From Sinorhizobium fredii USDA 257 (GTDB lineage: Bacteria > Pseudomonadota > Alphaproteobacteria > Rhizobiales > Rhizobiaceae), in NCBI RefSeq assembly GCF_000265205.3, contig NC_018000.1, forward strand, positions 310,001 to 374,000: a stretch of 64,000 bases of DNA, read 5' to 3'. Made by a program: the position numbers and the translations under genes. Under the pieces are notes generated by a model. The model was given only the letters and a program-made list of their open reading frames with translations. It made no database searches and was not told where the DNA came from. Each line of letters starts with the position of its first letter. The stretch's first letter is position 1. Of this stretch, positions 27,253 to 36,607 are shown piece by piece.

Positions 27253-27993
27253 ATGGTGCACCTGGATTCGGAGGGTCGCTCGGACCATGTCCGCCTCGGC
27301 CGAAGCGCGCGTGCGGCGCGCGCGGCGACGCTGGTGACGCGGCTGCAGGTCATGCAGCGGCAGATCAACGCGAAGAACTTCGCGGTTCTGCGCGTCAATG
27401 GAAGGGGTATGCCGACGACGCGCAAGCTCACCTGCGTCCTGCACAATTGGGGTGCCGCGTCCGAAGCGAATGCGCACGAACTCTTGAAGGTCTATGGCGA
27501 GGAGTTGCTCCAGCACCTCGATCGTTCTCCGCTGGCGGTGCTGTGGGACGGCCAGGGAGAGCATCAGGCCGCCGACGTCCCCGACATGGCGCTGTTCTCG
27601 CACCGGCTCAAGGGGCGGAAGCTCTCCTATTCGGGTATCGCCTTCCCGATACGGCTCGGCGCGCAGGGCAACGGCTGTGTGGTCTTTGCCGGCAGCTACA
27701 TCGATGCGCCGGCCGAGCAGATCCTCGACCTGCACGGGCGTTGCGCGCAGGTCATGATCGACATGCTGGCCGCGGACGAAAGACGACTGTTCAAGGGCGA
27801 GAGCCTCAGCGACCGCGAGATCGCCTGTCTGCAGATGGCGGGCGACGGCTATATTAGCGAGGAGATCGCCGAAAAGATGGGACTTTCGGTCCACACCGTG
27901 AATGCGTATCTCGGCGCCGCCACGACGAAACTCGATTCCGTCAACCGCATCCAGGCGATCGCCAAGGCGATACGCCTCGGTTACATAAGTTAA
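27253..27993 (+). CDS. visR: LuxR-type motility master regulator VisR
   Basis: A 246-residue partner of VisN with the same layout: an N-terminal ligand-type domain and a C-terminal LuxR helix-turn-helix (about 180-240: LSDREIACLQMAGDGYISEEIAE, then LSVHTVNAYLGAATTKL). Both proteins are needed together in S. meliloti for expression of motility genes. The start follows TAGGAGCGAGACG. Translation ends 22 bases before the RIME-like repeat. Confidence 0.92.
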   Translation: MVHLDSEGRSDHVRLGRSARAARAATLVTRLQVMQRQINAKNFAVLRVNGRGMPTTRKLTCVLHNWGAASEANAHELLKVYGEELLQHLDRSPLAVLWDGQGEHQAADVPDMALFSHRLKGRKLSYSGIAFPIRLGAQGNGCVVFAGSYIDAPAEQILDLHGRCAQVMIDMLAADERRLFKGESLSDREIACLQMAGDGYISEEIAEKMGLSVHTVNAYLGAATTKLDSVNRIQAIAKAIRLGYIS

Positions 27994-28014
27994 CGCCTGT
28001 TCTCAGGTCGGTTT

Positions 28015-28121
28015 CCCCTCACCTATCTCTCCCCGTCAGGACGGGGAGAGGGGACTACGAGCGCGCAGCTTGCCCCTTTTCCCCGCATGCGGGGAGAAGG
28101 TCGCGGCAGCGGGATGAGGGG
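28015..28121. repeat. RIME-like palindromic intergenic element
   Basis: A 107-base element bounded by CCCCTCA (28015-28021) and TGAGGGG (28115-28121). It contains two strong palindromes: CTCTCCCCGT-N4-ACGGGGAGAG (28027-28050), and CCTTTTCCCCGC / GCGGGGAGAAGG (28075-28100, one mismatch). Size, two-palindrome layout and words match the Rhizobium-specific intergenic mosaic elements (RIME, about 108 bases). It lies exactly between the convergent visR and motA-flhB operon ends and could act as a two-way terminator. Confidence 0.85.
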
Positions 28122-28145
28122 GGGACCCCAACCGCTCCAAACTGG

Positions 28146-28592
28146 TCAGCTTGCGAGCCGCAGAGGGTAGGATTTGACGAATCTCGCCTCTTCCAGGCTC
28201 CTGGCGAGGAAGGCGGTATTCTCGTCCGGATCGGTCGAGGGATGCTGGAAGTTGATGTGGCTGATCTCGATGCCGGCCGCCTCCCCGGCCAGCACGAGCC
28301 GTGCATAGACCGTTACGCCGCGGGGCTTCAACTCCAGGTCCAGAATGATTTCGGGGCGACTGTTCCAGTCGAGATTGTAGTTGCCGCCAAGGCCGAAATT
28401 CACGGTGCCCGGCAGGAAATAGAGTTCCGCCGCCGATTCCACGAGATCGGCGAGGCTCGCATAGGACTCGAACCGCAGGAGTGCGATGAAGTCCGCGGCG
28501 TCGATCAGGCGCAGTTCTGTCGCTACCGGACGAATCGCCTCTGCCACTAGTTTTTCGCGTTTTTCGGAGAATTCGCACTTCTTCAAGATCAT
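28146..28592 (-). CDS. Conserved hypothetical flagellar-cluster protein
   Basis: A 148-residue soluble protein that I do not recognise. It is mixed alpha/beta, with an N-terminal helix pair ([21 protein letters not shown]) and later strands ([22 protein letters not shown]). Its start overlaps the flhB stop by four bases (ATGA), so it is translationally coupled to flhB and is the last gene of the leftward motA operon. That coupling makes a role in motility or flagellar export likely. A homologue stands in the same place in the S. meliloti cluster as far as I recall. No membrane helix or signal peptide is seen. Confidence 0.75.
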   Translation of the reverse strand: MILKKCEFSEKREKLVAEAIRPVATELRLIDAADFIALLRFESYASLADLVESAAELYFLPGTVNFGLGGNYNLDWNSRPEIILDLELKPRGVTVYARLVLAGEAAGIEISHINFQHPSTDPDENTAFLARSLEEARFVKSYPLRLAS

Positions 28593-29671
28593 GTCACCCG
28601 TTTTTGTTGCGGCTGAGCTGCGTAAACCCGGTGAATGAGTTCGGCGACTGCCTTGTAAAACACCGGTGGAATGACACTATCCACCGAGACTTGTGCAAAC
28701 ATGGAGCGCGCGAGCGGCGGATCCTCGAAGACCGGAATGCCGTTTTTTTCTGCGATCTCGCGGATCTTCAGGGCGACGAGATCCTGCCCCATGGCGACGA
28801 CGACGGGCGCGTCGTTCTCTTCGCGCACGTAGCGCAGCGCGACCGCATAGTGCGTCGGGTTGGCGATCACCAGAGTGGCGCGGGGCACCGAGCCGATCAT
28901 GCGCTTGCGGGCCCGGTCCCGCTGCATGGACCGCAGCCGCGCCTTGACGATCGGATCGCCCTGCGACTGCTTCAATTCCTCCTTCACCTCCTGCTTCGTC
29001 ATCCTCAGTTCCGTGTACCAATGATGACGGGTCCAGAAGAGATCGACGATCGCCAGTGCCGCCGTGGCAAGCAGCACGACGGTGACGATCTGCTTGAGAT
29101 CGGAGGTCATCGTCGCGAAGATCGTCACCGGATCTGAAAACATCAGATCGAGCGTGGCGAAATAGTCGTTCCACAAGACCACGACGACAATGATCGACAC
29201 GACGATGATCTTGAACAGCGACTTGGCGAATTCCACCAGCCCCGGGATGCCGTAAATGCGCTTGAAGCCTGCTATCGGCGACACGCGGTTCATCTTCGGC
29301 ATGATCCGGTCGAGCACCGGACGCGGTAGGTTCTGGAAGATCGACGACCCGACGCCGAAGATGATCAGCAGCAGGAAAATCGGAAGAACCAGCCCCGCAG
29401 ACTTCAGGACGACGTGCGAGATCAACCCGACGGCATCCGTTGCCGTTTCGAGGCGCCAGGCTTCCGGTTGCTCGAATATGTCCTTGAGAGCCTCGGCCGT
29501 GCTGGCCGCGCCCTCAGAGAGAAAAAACACGATGAAGATGTAGACCGCGAGCGTCGAGGCGAAGGCCGTCACTTCACGAGAAAAGGGGACATTGCCCTTT
29601 TCCGTCGCATCGGACAGTTTTTTCTCCGATGGTGCTTCGGTTTTACTGTCCTTGTCCTGATCTTCCGACAT
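28589..29671 (-). CDS. flhB: Flagellar export gate protein FlhB
   Basis: A 360-residue inner-membrane protein of the flagellar type III export gate that switches export from rod/hook to filament substrates. It has a charged N-terminal tail ([17 protein letters not shown]), four membrane helices (about 35-55, 85-110, 145-165 and 185-210) and the cytoplasmic domain with the self-cleaving NPTH motif near residue 270 ([14 protein letters not shown]). The ATG at 29671 fits the family start better than the one six codons upstream. It is fifth in the motA-fliM-fliN-fliG-flhB operon after a 226-base gap from fliG. Confidence 0.95.
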   Translation of the reverse strand: MSEDQDKDSKTEAPSEKKLSDATEKGNVPFSREVTAFASTLAVYIFIVFFLSEGAASTAEALKDIFEQPEAWRLETATDAVGLISHVVLKSAGLVLPIFLLLIIFGVGSSIFQNLPRPVLDRIMPKMNRVSPIAGFKRIYGIPGLVEFAKSLFKIIVVSIIVVVVLWNDYFATLDLMFSDPVTIFATMTSDLKQIVTVVLLATAALAIVDLFWTRHHWYTELRMTKQEVKEELKQSQGDPIVKARLRSMQRDRARKRMIGSVPRATLVIANPTHYAVALRYVREENDAPVVVAMGQDLVALKIREIAEKNGIPVFEDPPLARSMFAQVSVDSVIPPVFYKAVAELIHRVYAAQPQQKRVT

Positions 29672-29863
29672 GAAACAGGAAGCTCCCATTCTCGCAAGGA
29701 GCGGCGTCCGGTTCGCGGCCCGTGCTTCGCCGGCTCCGCGCCGATCTACCGGCGCCAGCGTGCTCCACTGCCTCTGTCGTGGACCGCGCGGGTTTTATGC
29801 GCAAGAGCCGGACGCCAAGAAGACGGCCGGCTCAACAGAAATTAAAGCAGTCGTGGAATCTTG

Positions 29864-29883
29864 CCGACGCGACCTGGCGTCGG
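29864..29883. repeat. Inverted repeat between fliG and flhB
   Basis: CCGACGC (29864-29870), 6 bases, GCGTCGG (29877-29883) form a perfect 7-bp stem just after the fliG stop (minus strand). There is no T-run, so it is probably a weak attenuator or mRNA processing point within the leftward operon. The rest of the 226-base gap shows nothing recognisable. Confidence 0.45.
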
Positions 29884-29897
29884 GGAGCAACCTGGCG

Positions 29898-30929
29898 CTA
29901 GGCGGCTTCCGATTCCTTTTCCTTGAGCTCCAACTGTCCGCTCGCCGCGAGGCGAATCGCTTCCTGCGTGATCGAACGCCTGGCGATGGCGATATCGCGC
30001 GGGTTGATGCCGGCATCGCCGACTGCAAGGTCCGATTCGATCATGCGCCGCTGGCGTGCACCGACGGACGCGAGGATCGATTCGCGCAGTTCCGGCGCCG
30101 AACCCCTGAGCGCCATGGTGATGACGTCGGTCGAGACATCGTTGAAAAGCTGCACCCGGCTTCTCTGCGGCATGTAGAGGATATCGTCGAAGAGGAAGAT
30201 CTTCGGCCGGACCTTCTTGGCGGAATCGGTGTTGATCGTTTCCAGCGAGGCGAGCAGCGTATCCACCTGCTTCTTCTCGAGCTCGTTCATCACCTCGGCG
30301 ATCTTCGCCGGGCCGGGCGAATTGCGCTCCGCCTCCATCTCGCCGATCATCTCGATGACGCGCGTCTCGATGATCGACGCCGCCTTCGGGCTGACATTCT
30401 TCATGTTGACGGCGCGGTTGAGAACGTCCGGCCGCTGCCTGTCCGATAGCTGCAGCAGCACCTTGGCGCCGAAGCTCGAAGGCATCATCGAGAGAACGTA
30501 GGCGATCGTCTGCGGATGCTCCTTGGCGAGCAACTGGGCAACGGCGACCGGATCGCATTCCTGCAGCCGATCCCAGATGCTTGCTTCGTAGGACTGGAAG
30601 GTGGCGCGCCGCCCAAGCAGGCCATCGACCTCGTCCGGGGTCAGGCCTTCTTCGAGAATGCTCTCCATCGCCTTGGCGTTGTCCATCAGGCCAGCGCCTT
30701 CGGTGAACAGATCCTCGAACTCGTTGACCAGCGCCTCGAGCTCGTGGGGAGGGATGGCGCGCAGCGACTGCGCTGCGGCGATGATGGACTGCAATTCGCT
30801 CTGCGTGAAGAATTTCAACAGTTTACCGGCCACGGATTTACCCATGGCAAGCAGCACGGCTGCGGCCTTTTCCGTCTGACTGAGCGGTCTTGCCAGTGCC
30901 TGCGCTTCGAAACTTTCGAAATCCATCAT
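29898..30929 (-). CDS. fliG: Flagellar motor switch protein FliG
   Basis: A 343-residue rotor protein that joins the MS ring (FliF) to the FliM/FliN switch and makes contact with MotA. The N-terminal FliF-binding domain contains LSQTEKAAAVLLAMGKSVAG. The middle domain has the EHPQTIAYVLSMMPSSFGAKV motif. The C-terminal torque domain includes IFLFDDILYMPQRSRVQLFN and the charged residues near AELRESILASVGARQRRMIESDL. It starts at 30929, 28 bases after fliN. Confidence 0.95.
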   Translation of the reverse strand: MMDFESFEAQALARPLSQTEKAAAVLLAMGKSVAGKLLKFFTQSELQSIIAAAQSLRAIPPHELEALVNEFEDLFTEGAGLMDNAKAMESILEEGLTPDEVDGLLGRRATFQSYEASIWDRLQECDPVAVAQLLAKEHPQTIAYVLSMMPSSFGAKVLLQLSDRQRPDVLNRAVNMKNVSPKAASIIETRVIEMIGEMEAERNSPGPAKIAEVMNELEKKQVDTLLASLETINTDSAKKVRPKIFLFDDILYMPQRSRVQLFNDVSTDVITMALRGSAPELRESILASVGARQRRMIESDLAVGDAGINPRDIAIARRSITQEAIRLAASGQLELKEKESEAA

Positions 30930-30957
30930 GGATTCATCCCTCGCCCGATCATCGGGC

Positions 30958-31575
30958 CTATTTCCTGCTGCCCTTTATCTCGATGAGCTTGACGCCGAAC
31001 CGGGTCACATCGCCCTCAAGTACGGTAATCTCGCCGCGGCCGATCACCCGGCCGTTGACCATGATCTCGACCGGCTCGCCGATCCTGCGGTCGAGCGCGA
31101 TCGTTGCGCCTTCGGTCAGTCCCATGAGACCGGAGACCTGCATCCGGCTCGTGCCGAGCACGATCTGGACATCGATCGGGATGTCCATGATCAGGTCCAT
31201 GTTTGCCGCCATGCCGCTGCCCGGCGCACTTTCGACGCCGGACATCGCGGCACCGAAATCGTCGCCGCCGAAATCGCTGCCGGCAAAGCCGGCGCCCACA
31301 TCGAGGCCGTCGCCCAGGGACGCGTCACCGAAATCGCCGCCGAAGCCGCCGGCACCGAGATCGGCGCCGAAATCCGCAGCCTGGCCGAACGGCTCGGCGG
31401 CACCGAACTCGGCACCGAAATCCGTTGCTGCGCCGTCCTGCTTGAGAACGCCGCGCAGATCGTCGATCGCCTGGTCGAGCTCGGCGTCTCCCGCGAATGC
31501 GGTCTGTTCTTCGATGGATGCTGCTTTCTTGCGTACCATGTGCGGATTATTCCAGTTGAAGCTTGCCTCAGGCAT
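30958..31575 (-). CDS. fliN: Flagellar switch protein FliN with long FG-rich N-terminal tail
   Basis: A 205-residue switch protein. Only the last 80 or so residues form the conserved SpoA/FliN domain ([21 protein letters not shown], then [15 protein letters not shown] and RFGVKLIEI) that builds the C ring. Residues about 45-115 are an acidic, low-complexity Gly/Asp/Phe/Ala stretch with eight FG dipeptides ([23 protein letters not shown]). This is far longer than the tail of enteric FliN (about 137 residues in total). It lies between fliM (21-base gap) and fliG in the leftward operon. Confidence 0.93.
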   Translation of the reverse strand: MPEASFNWNNPHMVRKKAASIEEQTAFAGDAELDQAIDDLRGVLKQDGAATDFGAEFGAAEPFGQAADFGADLGAGGFGGDFGDASLGDGLDVGAGFAGSDFGGDDFGAAMSGVESAPGSGMAANMDLIMDIPIDVQIVLGTSRMQVSGLMGLTEGATIALDRRIGEPVEIMVNGRVIGRGEITVLEGDVTRFGVKLIEIKGSRK

Positions 31576-31596
31576 TCTGCGATGCGAGGTGACGGT

Positions 31597-32544
31597 TTAA
31601 CTCATGATGTGACGAAGGATATCCTGCTCGGAACCGTGCGTATCCTTGATGCGAACCGTGTATCTCGAACCGGACCGGCCGAATTCGCAGACGTAGAGAT
31701 CGCGCCCGTTGGCGTTCACCTCGACCCGCACGTCCTGGCCGTCGTGAAAGGGGATCACGTCTCCCGGTTGCAGTCGGCTGATCGTCTCGAGCGTCAGGCT
31801 CTCCAGCTGAATGCGCGCCTCGAGCGTGACGGCCGAGCGGCGAATCTGCTCCTCGAGTTGCTCGGTCCAACCGGTCTTCATGTTTTCGTTCTGTCCGGCG
31901 CTCCTCGGCAGAACGATCTGGCTCTTGAGCAATACGCTTTGCGGAATGATCACCGAGAAGGTGGAAAGCACCGGCCCGAGCCCGAAGGTCATGTCGATCG
32001 AGGCGGCGTAGACGTCCTCCAGCGCAGGGTCGGGCGGCAGGCGCTCCGCCCCGTTGTACGGCCGGCCCACCAGCGGCTCGAAACCGCCGGGGGCGTTTAC
32101 CGCCATGCGGACGACCTCGGCGATCCTCTCGAACACCGGCATCGCCACATCGATCTCGATCTTGGAGAGCGCGCGTGGCAGCGGCTCCTCGATGTCGGTG
32201 GGCTCGGCGCCGAGCAGGGCTTCGACGAGAGCGATGAGAACGGGACTGTCGCAGCCGATCTGAAATTCGGCGCACCAGTTGCGGAGCGAAACGTCACTGA
32301 GCAGAACCGCTTCTCCGAGGTCGGCGATGAGCTCATTCCTCAACCCCATATTGAACCCGGCATAGCCGATCGCGATGTCGTGGCCCGTCTCCTGCTTGAG
32401 CATATCGGGGAGGAGTTCGCTGAAGACATGGCCGAGCTCCAGAGTCGTGCGGCCGATGGTCTTGTCGTCGCCGAGCGCGCCGGTCATGCGCGCCAGCAGT
32501 CTCTTGTCGAAAGCGTGGACGTTCGATGCGGTGCTCGGGTTCAT
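31597..32544 (-). CDS. fliM: Flagellar motor switch protein FliM
   Basis: A 315-residue C-ring protein that links CheY2-phosphate to motor control. A middle CheC-like domain (about 45-215) and a C-terminal SpoA/FliN-like domain (about 235-310: LEARIQLESLTLETISRLQPGDVIPF) are seen. The short N-terminal CheY-binding peptide of enteric FliM (LSQxEIDxL) is not recognisable, which is common in rhizobia and may reflect the unidirectional, speed-controlled motor. The start at 32544 lies 4 bases after the motA stop. Confidence 0.92.
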   Translation of the reverse strand: MNPSTASNVHAFDKRLLARMTGALGDDKTIGRTTLELGHVFSELLPDMLKQETGHDIAIGYAGFNMGLRNELIADLGEAVLLSDVSLRNWCAEFQIGCDSPVLIALVEALLGAEPTDIEEPLPRALSKIEIDVAMPVFERIAEVVRMAVNAPGGFEPLVGRPYNGAERLPPDPALEDVYAASIDMTFGLGPVLSTFSVIIPQSVLLKSQIVLPRSAGQNENMKTGWTEQLEEQIRRSAVTLEARIQLESLTLETISRLQPGDVIPFHDGQDVRVEVNANGRDLYVCEFGRSGSRYTVRIKDTHGSEQDILRHIMS

Positions 32545-32548
32545 GGTG

Positions 32549-33427
32549 TCAAGCCGCCTTGCTTTCGCTACCGCCGCCCGGATTCATCATCTCCTGCTCG
32601 ACCGCATCGATGGACGGACGCTCATAGGCGGAGATCGTCTTGCGGCCATATTCGAGCGCGACCTGGGGAACCGAGCCGTTCATGTAGGCAAGCAGTGTCT
32701 GCTTGACGATGACGTAGAGCCGGTTCTGCTTCTCGCGGACCGATTTGATGTTTGCGACCAGCGGACCGACGATCGAGTAGGAGAGAAACACGCCGAGCAG
32801 CGTTCCGACGAGCGCGGCGGCGATCTTCGCGCCCAGCACTTCCGGCGCTTCGCTGATCGCGCCCATCGCCTTGATCACCCCGAGAACCGCCGCGACGATG
32901 CCGATCGCCGGCAGCGCGTCGCCCATGGTCGTCAGGGAGTGATAGCACTTCATCTTGTCGTGGGTGATCGTATGGATCTCTTCATCCATCAGCGCTTCGA
33001 TCTCGTGCGAGCGCGCGTTGCCGATGATGATGAGCCGCACATAGTCGCAGATGAACGCCGTCAGTTCCTTGTTCTGCAGGACGGTCGGCGCGGATTGGAA
33101 GATCGGCGATTCCTCGGGATTGTCGATATGGGCTTCGATCTCGTTGCGCGACTTGGTTCTAAGGTCGCGCATCAGGCTGTAGAGGACGCCGAGCGTGTCG
33201 AGGTAATGGCGCTCCTTCGGCACCTTGTGCCTGAACGCTTCGCCGAGCGCTTTGCCGGTATCTTTCACCACTTTCATCGAGTTGGCCATGATGAAGCCGC
33301 CGATGCCGGCCCCGCCGATGATCAACAATTCGAAGGGCTGGTTGAGGACTTCCAGATGGCCGCCCATGGCGAGGTATCCGCCGAGGATACAGCCGAAAGT
33401 CACAAGAAGCCCGATGATGATGTTCAT
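32549..33427 (-). CDS. motA: Flagellar motor stator protein MotA
   Basis: A 292-residue stator subunit with four membrane helices: two near the N-terminus ([20 protein letters not shown], then [17 protein letters not shown]) and two near residues 170-220 ([21 protein letters not shown], then [18 protein letters not shown]). A large cytoplasmic loop with conserved charged residues contacts FliG. It conducts protons with MotB to make torque. The start at 33427 begins the first helix; a longer frame upstream is rejected. It is the first gene of the leftward operon behind a class II promoter box. Confidence 0.95.
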   Translation of the reverse strand: MNIIIGLLVTFGCILGGYLAMGGHLEVLNQPFELLIIGGAGIGGFIMANSMKVVKDTGKALGEAFRHKVPKERHYLDTLGVLYSLMRDLRTKSRNEIEAHIDNPEESPIFQSAPTVLQNKELTAFICDYVRLIIIGNARSHEIEALMDEEIHTITHDKMKCYHSLTTMGDALPAIGIVAAVLGVIKAMGAISEAPEVLGAKIAAALVGTLLGVFLSYSIVGPLVANIKSVREKQNRLYVIVKQTLLAYMNGSVPQVALEYGRKTISAYERPSIDAVEQEMMNPGGGSESKAA

Positions 33428-33462
33428 TGTCGATACCTGTCGCGATCGTGATTTTCCTCCAT

Positions 33463-33486
33463 GGAATAGGATTTCATCCTTGCGTG
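33463..33486 (-). promoter_or_regulatory. Class II flagellar promoter box, motA
   Basis: Read on the minus strand: CACGCAAG (33486-33479), 8 bases, CCTATTCC (33470-33463). It ends 36 bases before the motA start and matches the boxes upstream of fliF, flgB, the motB operon, flgE and flhA. Confidence 0.65.
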
Positions 33487-33610
33487 AGGCTGGCCGTTGA
33501 AGTCTGCTCGAAACCGGCGCGCCGAACAGGTTCGCGCAAGCCAACAAGGTCAGGATTTGTCAAGGTCGGGCCATGGCGCCGGACCGCTATTCCGGACAGG
33601 GCGAGCGATC

Positions 33611-34390
33611 GTGACCACGACCTACACGAGCTACAAGCTGATAACCGCCGACCTCACCAGGTCGCTGGAGCGCGTCTCCGATCAGCCGGACGTGGCGCGG
33701 GAGACGAAATATTACCTTTCCAAGATAGGCAGCATCAAAACGCTTGACGAGTTCTTTGCAGACAGCCGGCTCTATGACTACGCGATGAAGGCCCATGGTA
33801 TCGAGGACATGGCCTACGCAAAAGCCTTCATGCGCAAGGTGCTTACCGAGGGTATCGACAGCGACGACGCCTTTGCCAACAAGCTGGCCGACAGCCGCTA
33901 CAAGGCCCTGGTCGAATCGCTGAACTTCGCCCGGCATGGCGATACGGCCACCTCGTTCGAGCGTGCGCAAAAGGGCGTCGTCGACAAATACACGCGCCAG
34001 AGGCTGGAGCAGAATGCCGGCGAGGAGAATACCGGTGTCAGGCTGGCGCTCTATTTCGAGCGCATGGCGCCCTTGATCACCAGCGGTTACGAGATCATTG
34101 CCGACGAGGCGCTGGCGCAGGTCGTGCGGACCGCGCTGCAACTGCCCGAGGAATTTGCCGCAGCCGACGTCGACCGGCAGGCCAAGGCCTACGAGGAAGC
34201 GATAGACCTCAAGGATTTCCAGGATCCCGTAAAGCTCGCGGCCTTCATCGATCGCTTCACCGCCCTTTGGGAAATCAACAATTCTTCCGACAGCTACGAT
34301 CCGCTTGCGGTTTTCGGTTCTTCGAGCGGCTACGGAATTTCCCCCGACCTGCTCCTTTCCATCAACAATCTGAAACTCGGGGGAGCCTGA
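33611..34390 (+). CDS. DUF1217 flagellar-cluster protein
   Basis: A 259-residue helical protein of the DUF1217 family. The segment ARETKYYLSKIGSIKTLDEF and the DSRLYDYAMKAHGIEDMAYA pattern are typical. Members occur in alphaproteobacterial flagellar clusters; the function is unknown. I chose the GTG at 33611 (VTTTYTSYKLI) because the frame upstream is arginine-rich shadow. A weak copy of the class II box (CGCGCAAG at 33533-33540) precedes it. It is transcribed divergently from motA and starts the DUF1217-flgF-fliI unit, with flgF one base after its stop. Confidence 0.82.
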   Translation: MTTTYTSYKLITADLTRSLERVSDQPDVARETKYYLSKIGSIKTLDEFFADSRLYDYAMKAHGIEDMAYAKAFMRKVLTEGIDSDDAFANKLADSRYKALVESLNFARHGDTATSFERAQKGVVDKYTRQRLEQNAGEENTGVRLALYFERMAPLITSGYEIIADEALAQVVRTALQLPEEFAAADVDRQAKAYEEAIDLKDFQDPVKLAAFIDRFTALWEINNSSDSYDPLAVFGSSSGYGISPDLLLSINNLKLGGA

Positions 34391-34391
34391 C

Positions 34392-35117
34392 GTGCAGACC
34401 GGTCTCTATGTCGCGCTTTCGTCGCAGATGGCGCTCGAGAAGCGCTTGAATACGCTTGCCGACAACATCGCGAATGCCAATACGGTCGGCTTTCGCGCAA
34501 CGGAAGTAAAGTTCGACCAGGTGCTTGGCGACACGAAGCCGAACCGGGTCTCTTACGTGTCCGAGGGCGAGGAATATCTGAGCACCAATAACGGGGCCTT
34601 AGCGAGGACCGGTTCTGCCCTCGACTTCGCCGTCAAGGGGAACGCCTGGTTCTCGATCGACACGCCGGGCGGACCGGCGCTCACCCGCGACGGTCGCTTC
34701 ACCCTGACCGAGACCGGCGAGTTGGTGACCATCAAGGGATATCCGGTGCTCGATGCCGGCGGTGCGCCGATCCAGCTGAACGGCGGGGCTGGCGAGATCA
34801 CCGTCGGCGCCGACGGCGCCATCCACCAGAACGGTGTCCAGGTCGCGCTGCTCGGCCTCTATGAGGCGGATTTCTCGAGCGGCTTCGTGCGCTATGACAA
34901 CAGTGCCGTCATGCCCGCCGCCCAGCCGGAGCCCGTCGTCGACCGCTTCGATGTCGGCGTGATGCAGGGCTTCCTCGAAGAATCGAACGTCAATGCCGTC
35001 CAGGAAATGACGCAGCTCATCACGGTGACGCGCGCCTTCGACAATATCACGGCTTTGATGCGCGACAGCGAAGGATCGCTTGAAGAAGCGATCAAGACGC
35101 TCGGCGGCGAGCGCTAG
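34392..35117 (+). CDS. flgF: Flagellar rod protein FlgF
   Basis: A 241-residue proximal-rod protein of the FlgE/F/G family. The N-terminal motif LADNIANANTVGFRATEV, the central FSIDTPGGPALTRDGRFTLTE and the C-terminal VQEMTQLITVTRAFDNI are characteristic. It is exported through the type III pathway and lies between FliE/FlgB/FlgC and FlgG in the rod. It starts one base after the DUF1217 gene. Confidence 0.92.
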   Translation: MQTGLYVALSSQMALEKRLNTLADNIANANTVGFRATEVKFDQVLGDTKPNRVSYVSEGEEYLSTNNGALARTGSALDFAVKGNAWFSIDTPGGPALTRDGRFTLTETGELVTIKGYPVLDAGGAPIQLNGGAGEITVGADGAIHQNGVQVALLGLYEADFSSGFVRYDNSAVMPAAQPEPVVDRFDVGVMQGFLEESNVNAVQEMTQLITVTRAFDNITALMRDSEGSLEEAIKTLGGER

Positions 35118-35126
35118 TGCGCGTCG

Positions 35127-35152
35127 CCCAAAAGCGTGCCAGCGGTTTTGGG
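35127..35152. repeat. Inverted repeat between flgF and fliI
   Basis: CCCAAAAGCG (35127-35136) and CGGTTTTGGG (35143-35152) form a 10-bp stem with one mismatch and a 6-base loop, 10 bases after flgF. The words AAAAGCGTG and CAGCGGTTTTGGG are typical of a short dispersed rhizobial intergenic repeat. It may act as an mRNA stabiliser. Confidence 0.5.
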
Positions 35153-35204
35153 ATAACCAGACGCACACAAACAATGACCTGGGTCGATCGCGACGGAAAT
35201 CTGC

Positions 35205-36605
35205 ATGGAACGCCAAGGCTCTGACATCCTTCCGGCTTCGACCTCGCTGGCGGCGCTCGCCGGCCTGGTCGAGCGTTATGCCAATCCCGACTTTTCGATC
35301 GCCCCAGGCGGCCATGTCCAGACGATCTCGCCGGGGCACTATACCGTCACCGGCCTGTCTCGCCATGTGCGGCTCGGGGATTTCGTGGCGCATAAGAGCG
35401 CGACCGGCACCCATCTCGGCGAGGTCGTCCGCGTCGAACCGGAGCGGGTCGTCGTCTGCCCGATCGAGCCCGGCGATCCGATCGGCATCCACGATACCGT
35501 CATCCGCAAGGGCGCCTTCCGGATCGCGCCGACGGACAATTGGTGCGGCCGCACGATCAACGCGCTGGCCGACCCGATAGACGGCCGCGGTCCCCTCATG
35601 CAGGGCGACATCCGCCGTCCGATCTCCAACACCGCCCCGCCGTCGATGACCCGCAGACGCGTCGAACAGGGTTTCAAGACGGGCGTGCGCGCCGTCGACA
35701 TCTTTTCGCCGCTCTGCCTCGGGCAGCGCCTCGGCATTTTTGCCGGCTCCGGCGTCGGCAAGTCGACGCTGCTTTCGATGCTTGCGCGCGCCGACGCCTT
35801 CGACAAGGTGGTGATTGCGCTGGTCGGCGAACGCGGCCGCGAAGTGCGTGAATTCATCGAGGATACGCTCGGCGACAATCTCGCCAAGTCGGTTGCCGTC
35901 GTCGCCACCAGCGACGAGAGCCCGATGCTCAGGAAAATGGCGCCGCTGACGGCAGTGACGATCGCCGAGCACTATCGTGACAAGGGCGACAACGTTCTGC
36001 TGATCGTCGACAGCGTGACGCGTTTTGCCCATGCGATCCGCGAGGTGGCGACGGCGGCCGGCGAGCCGCCGATCGCCCGCGGCTATCCGGCTTCGGTCTT
36101 CACGGAATTGCCGCGCCTGCTCGAGCGCGCGGGCCCCGGTGCCGAAGGCACCGGCACGATCACCGCGATCATCTCGATCCTGGTCGACGGCGACAATCAC
36201 AATGATCCGGTTGCCGATTCGGCGCGCGGCATCCTCGACGGGCACATCGTCCTCGACCGCAGTCTGGCCGAAGAAGGTCGCTATCCGCCGATCGATCCGC
36301 TGGCTTCCATCTCGCGCCTGGCAAGAAAGGCCTGGACGCCGGACCAGGAAAAGCTCGTGGCGCGGCTGAAATCGCTGATCCATCGCTTCGAGGAGACTCG
36401 TGACCTCAGGCTGATCGGCGGCTACCGCGCCGGCGGCGACCCCGATCTCGACATGGCGATCAAACAGGTGCCCGTCATCTATGACGTCCTCAAGCAGACG
36501 CCCGGCGAGCGGTCCGCCACCGATGCCTTCACCGACCTTGCCAATGCGCTGAAGGCAGCCGCCATGGGCAACCAGCCCGCCGCGGGCATCCGGGGGAAGG
36601 GATAG
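35205..36605 (+). CDS. fliI: Flagellar export ATPase FliI
   Basis: A 466-residue cytoplasmic ATPase of the type III export apparatus, related to F1 beta. It has Walker A FAGSGVGKSTLLSM near residue 180, Walker B NVLLIVDSVTRFAHA, and GRYPPIDPLASISRL downstream. It forms a hexamer that unfolds and delivers substrates with FliH and FliJ. Neither fliH nor fliJ adjoins it; candidates are at 48690 and 63257. It is followed 2 bases later by an unknown gene. Confidence 0.95.
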   Translation: MERQGSDILPASTSLAALAGLVERYANPDFSIAPGGHVQTISPGHYTVTGLSRHVRLGDFVAHKSATGTHLGEVVRVEPERVVVCPIEPGDPIGIHDTVIRKGAFRIAPTDNWCGRTINALADPIDGRGPLMQGDIRRPISNTAPPSMTRRRVEQGFKTGVRAVDIFSPLCLGQRLGIFAGSGVGKSTLLSMLARADAFDKVVIALVGERGREVREFIEDTLGDNLAKSVAVVATSDESPMLRKMAPLTAVTIAEHYRDKGDNVLLIVDSVTRFAHAIREVATAAGEPPIARGYPASVFTELPRLLERAGPGAEGTGTITAIISILVDGDNHNDPVADSARGILDGHIVLDRSLAEEGRYPPIDPLASISRLARKAWTPDQEKLVARLKSLIHRFEETRDLRLIGGYRAGGDPDLDMAIKQVPVIYDVLKQTPGERSATDAFTDLANALKAAAMGNQPAAGIRGKG

Positions 36606-36607
36606 CA

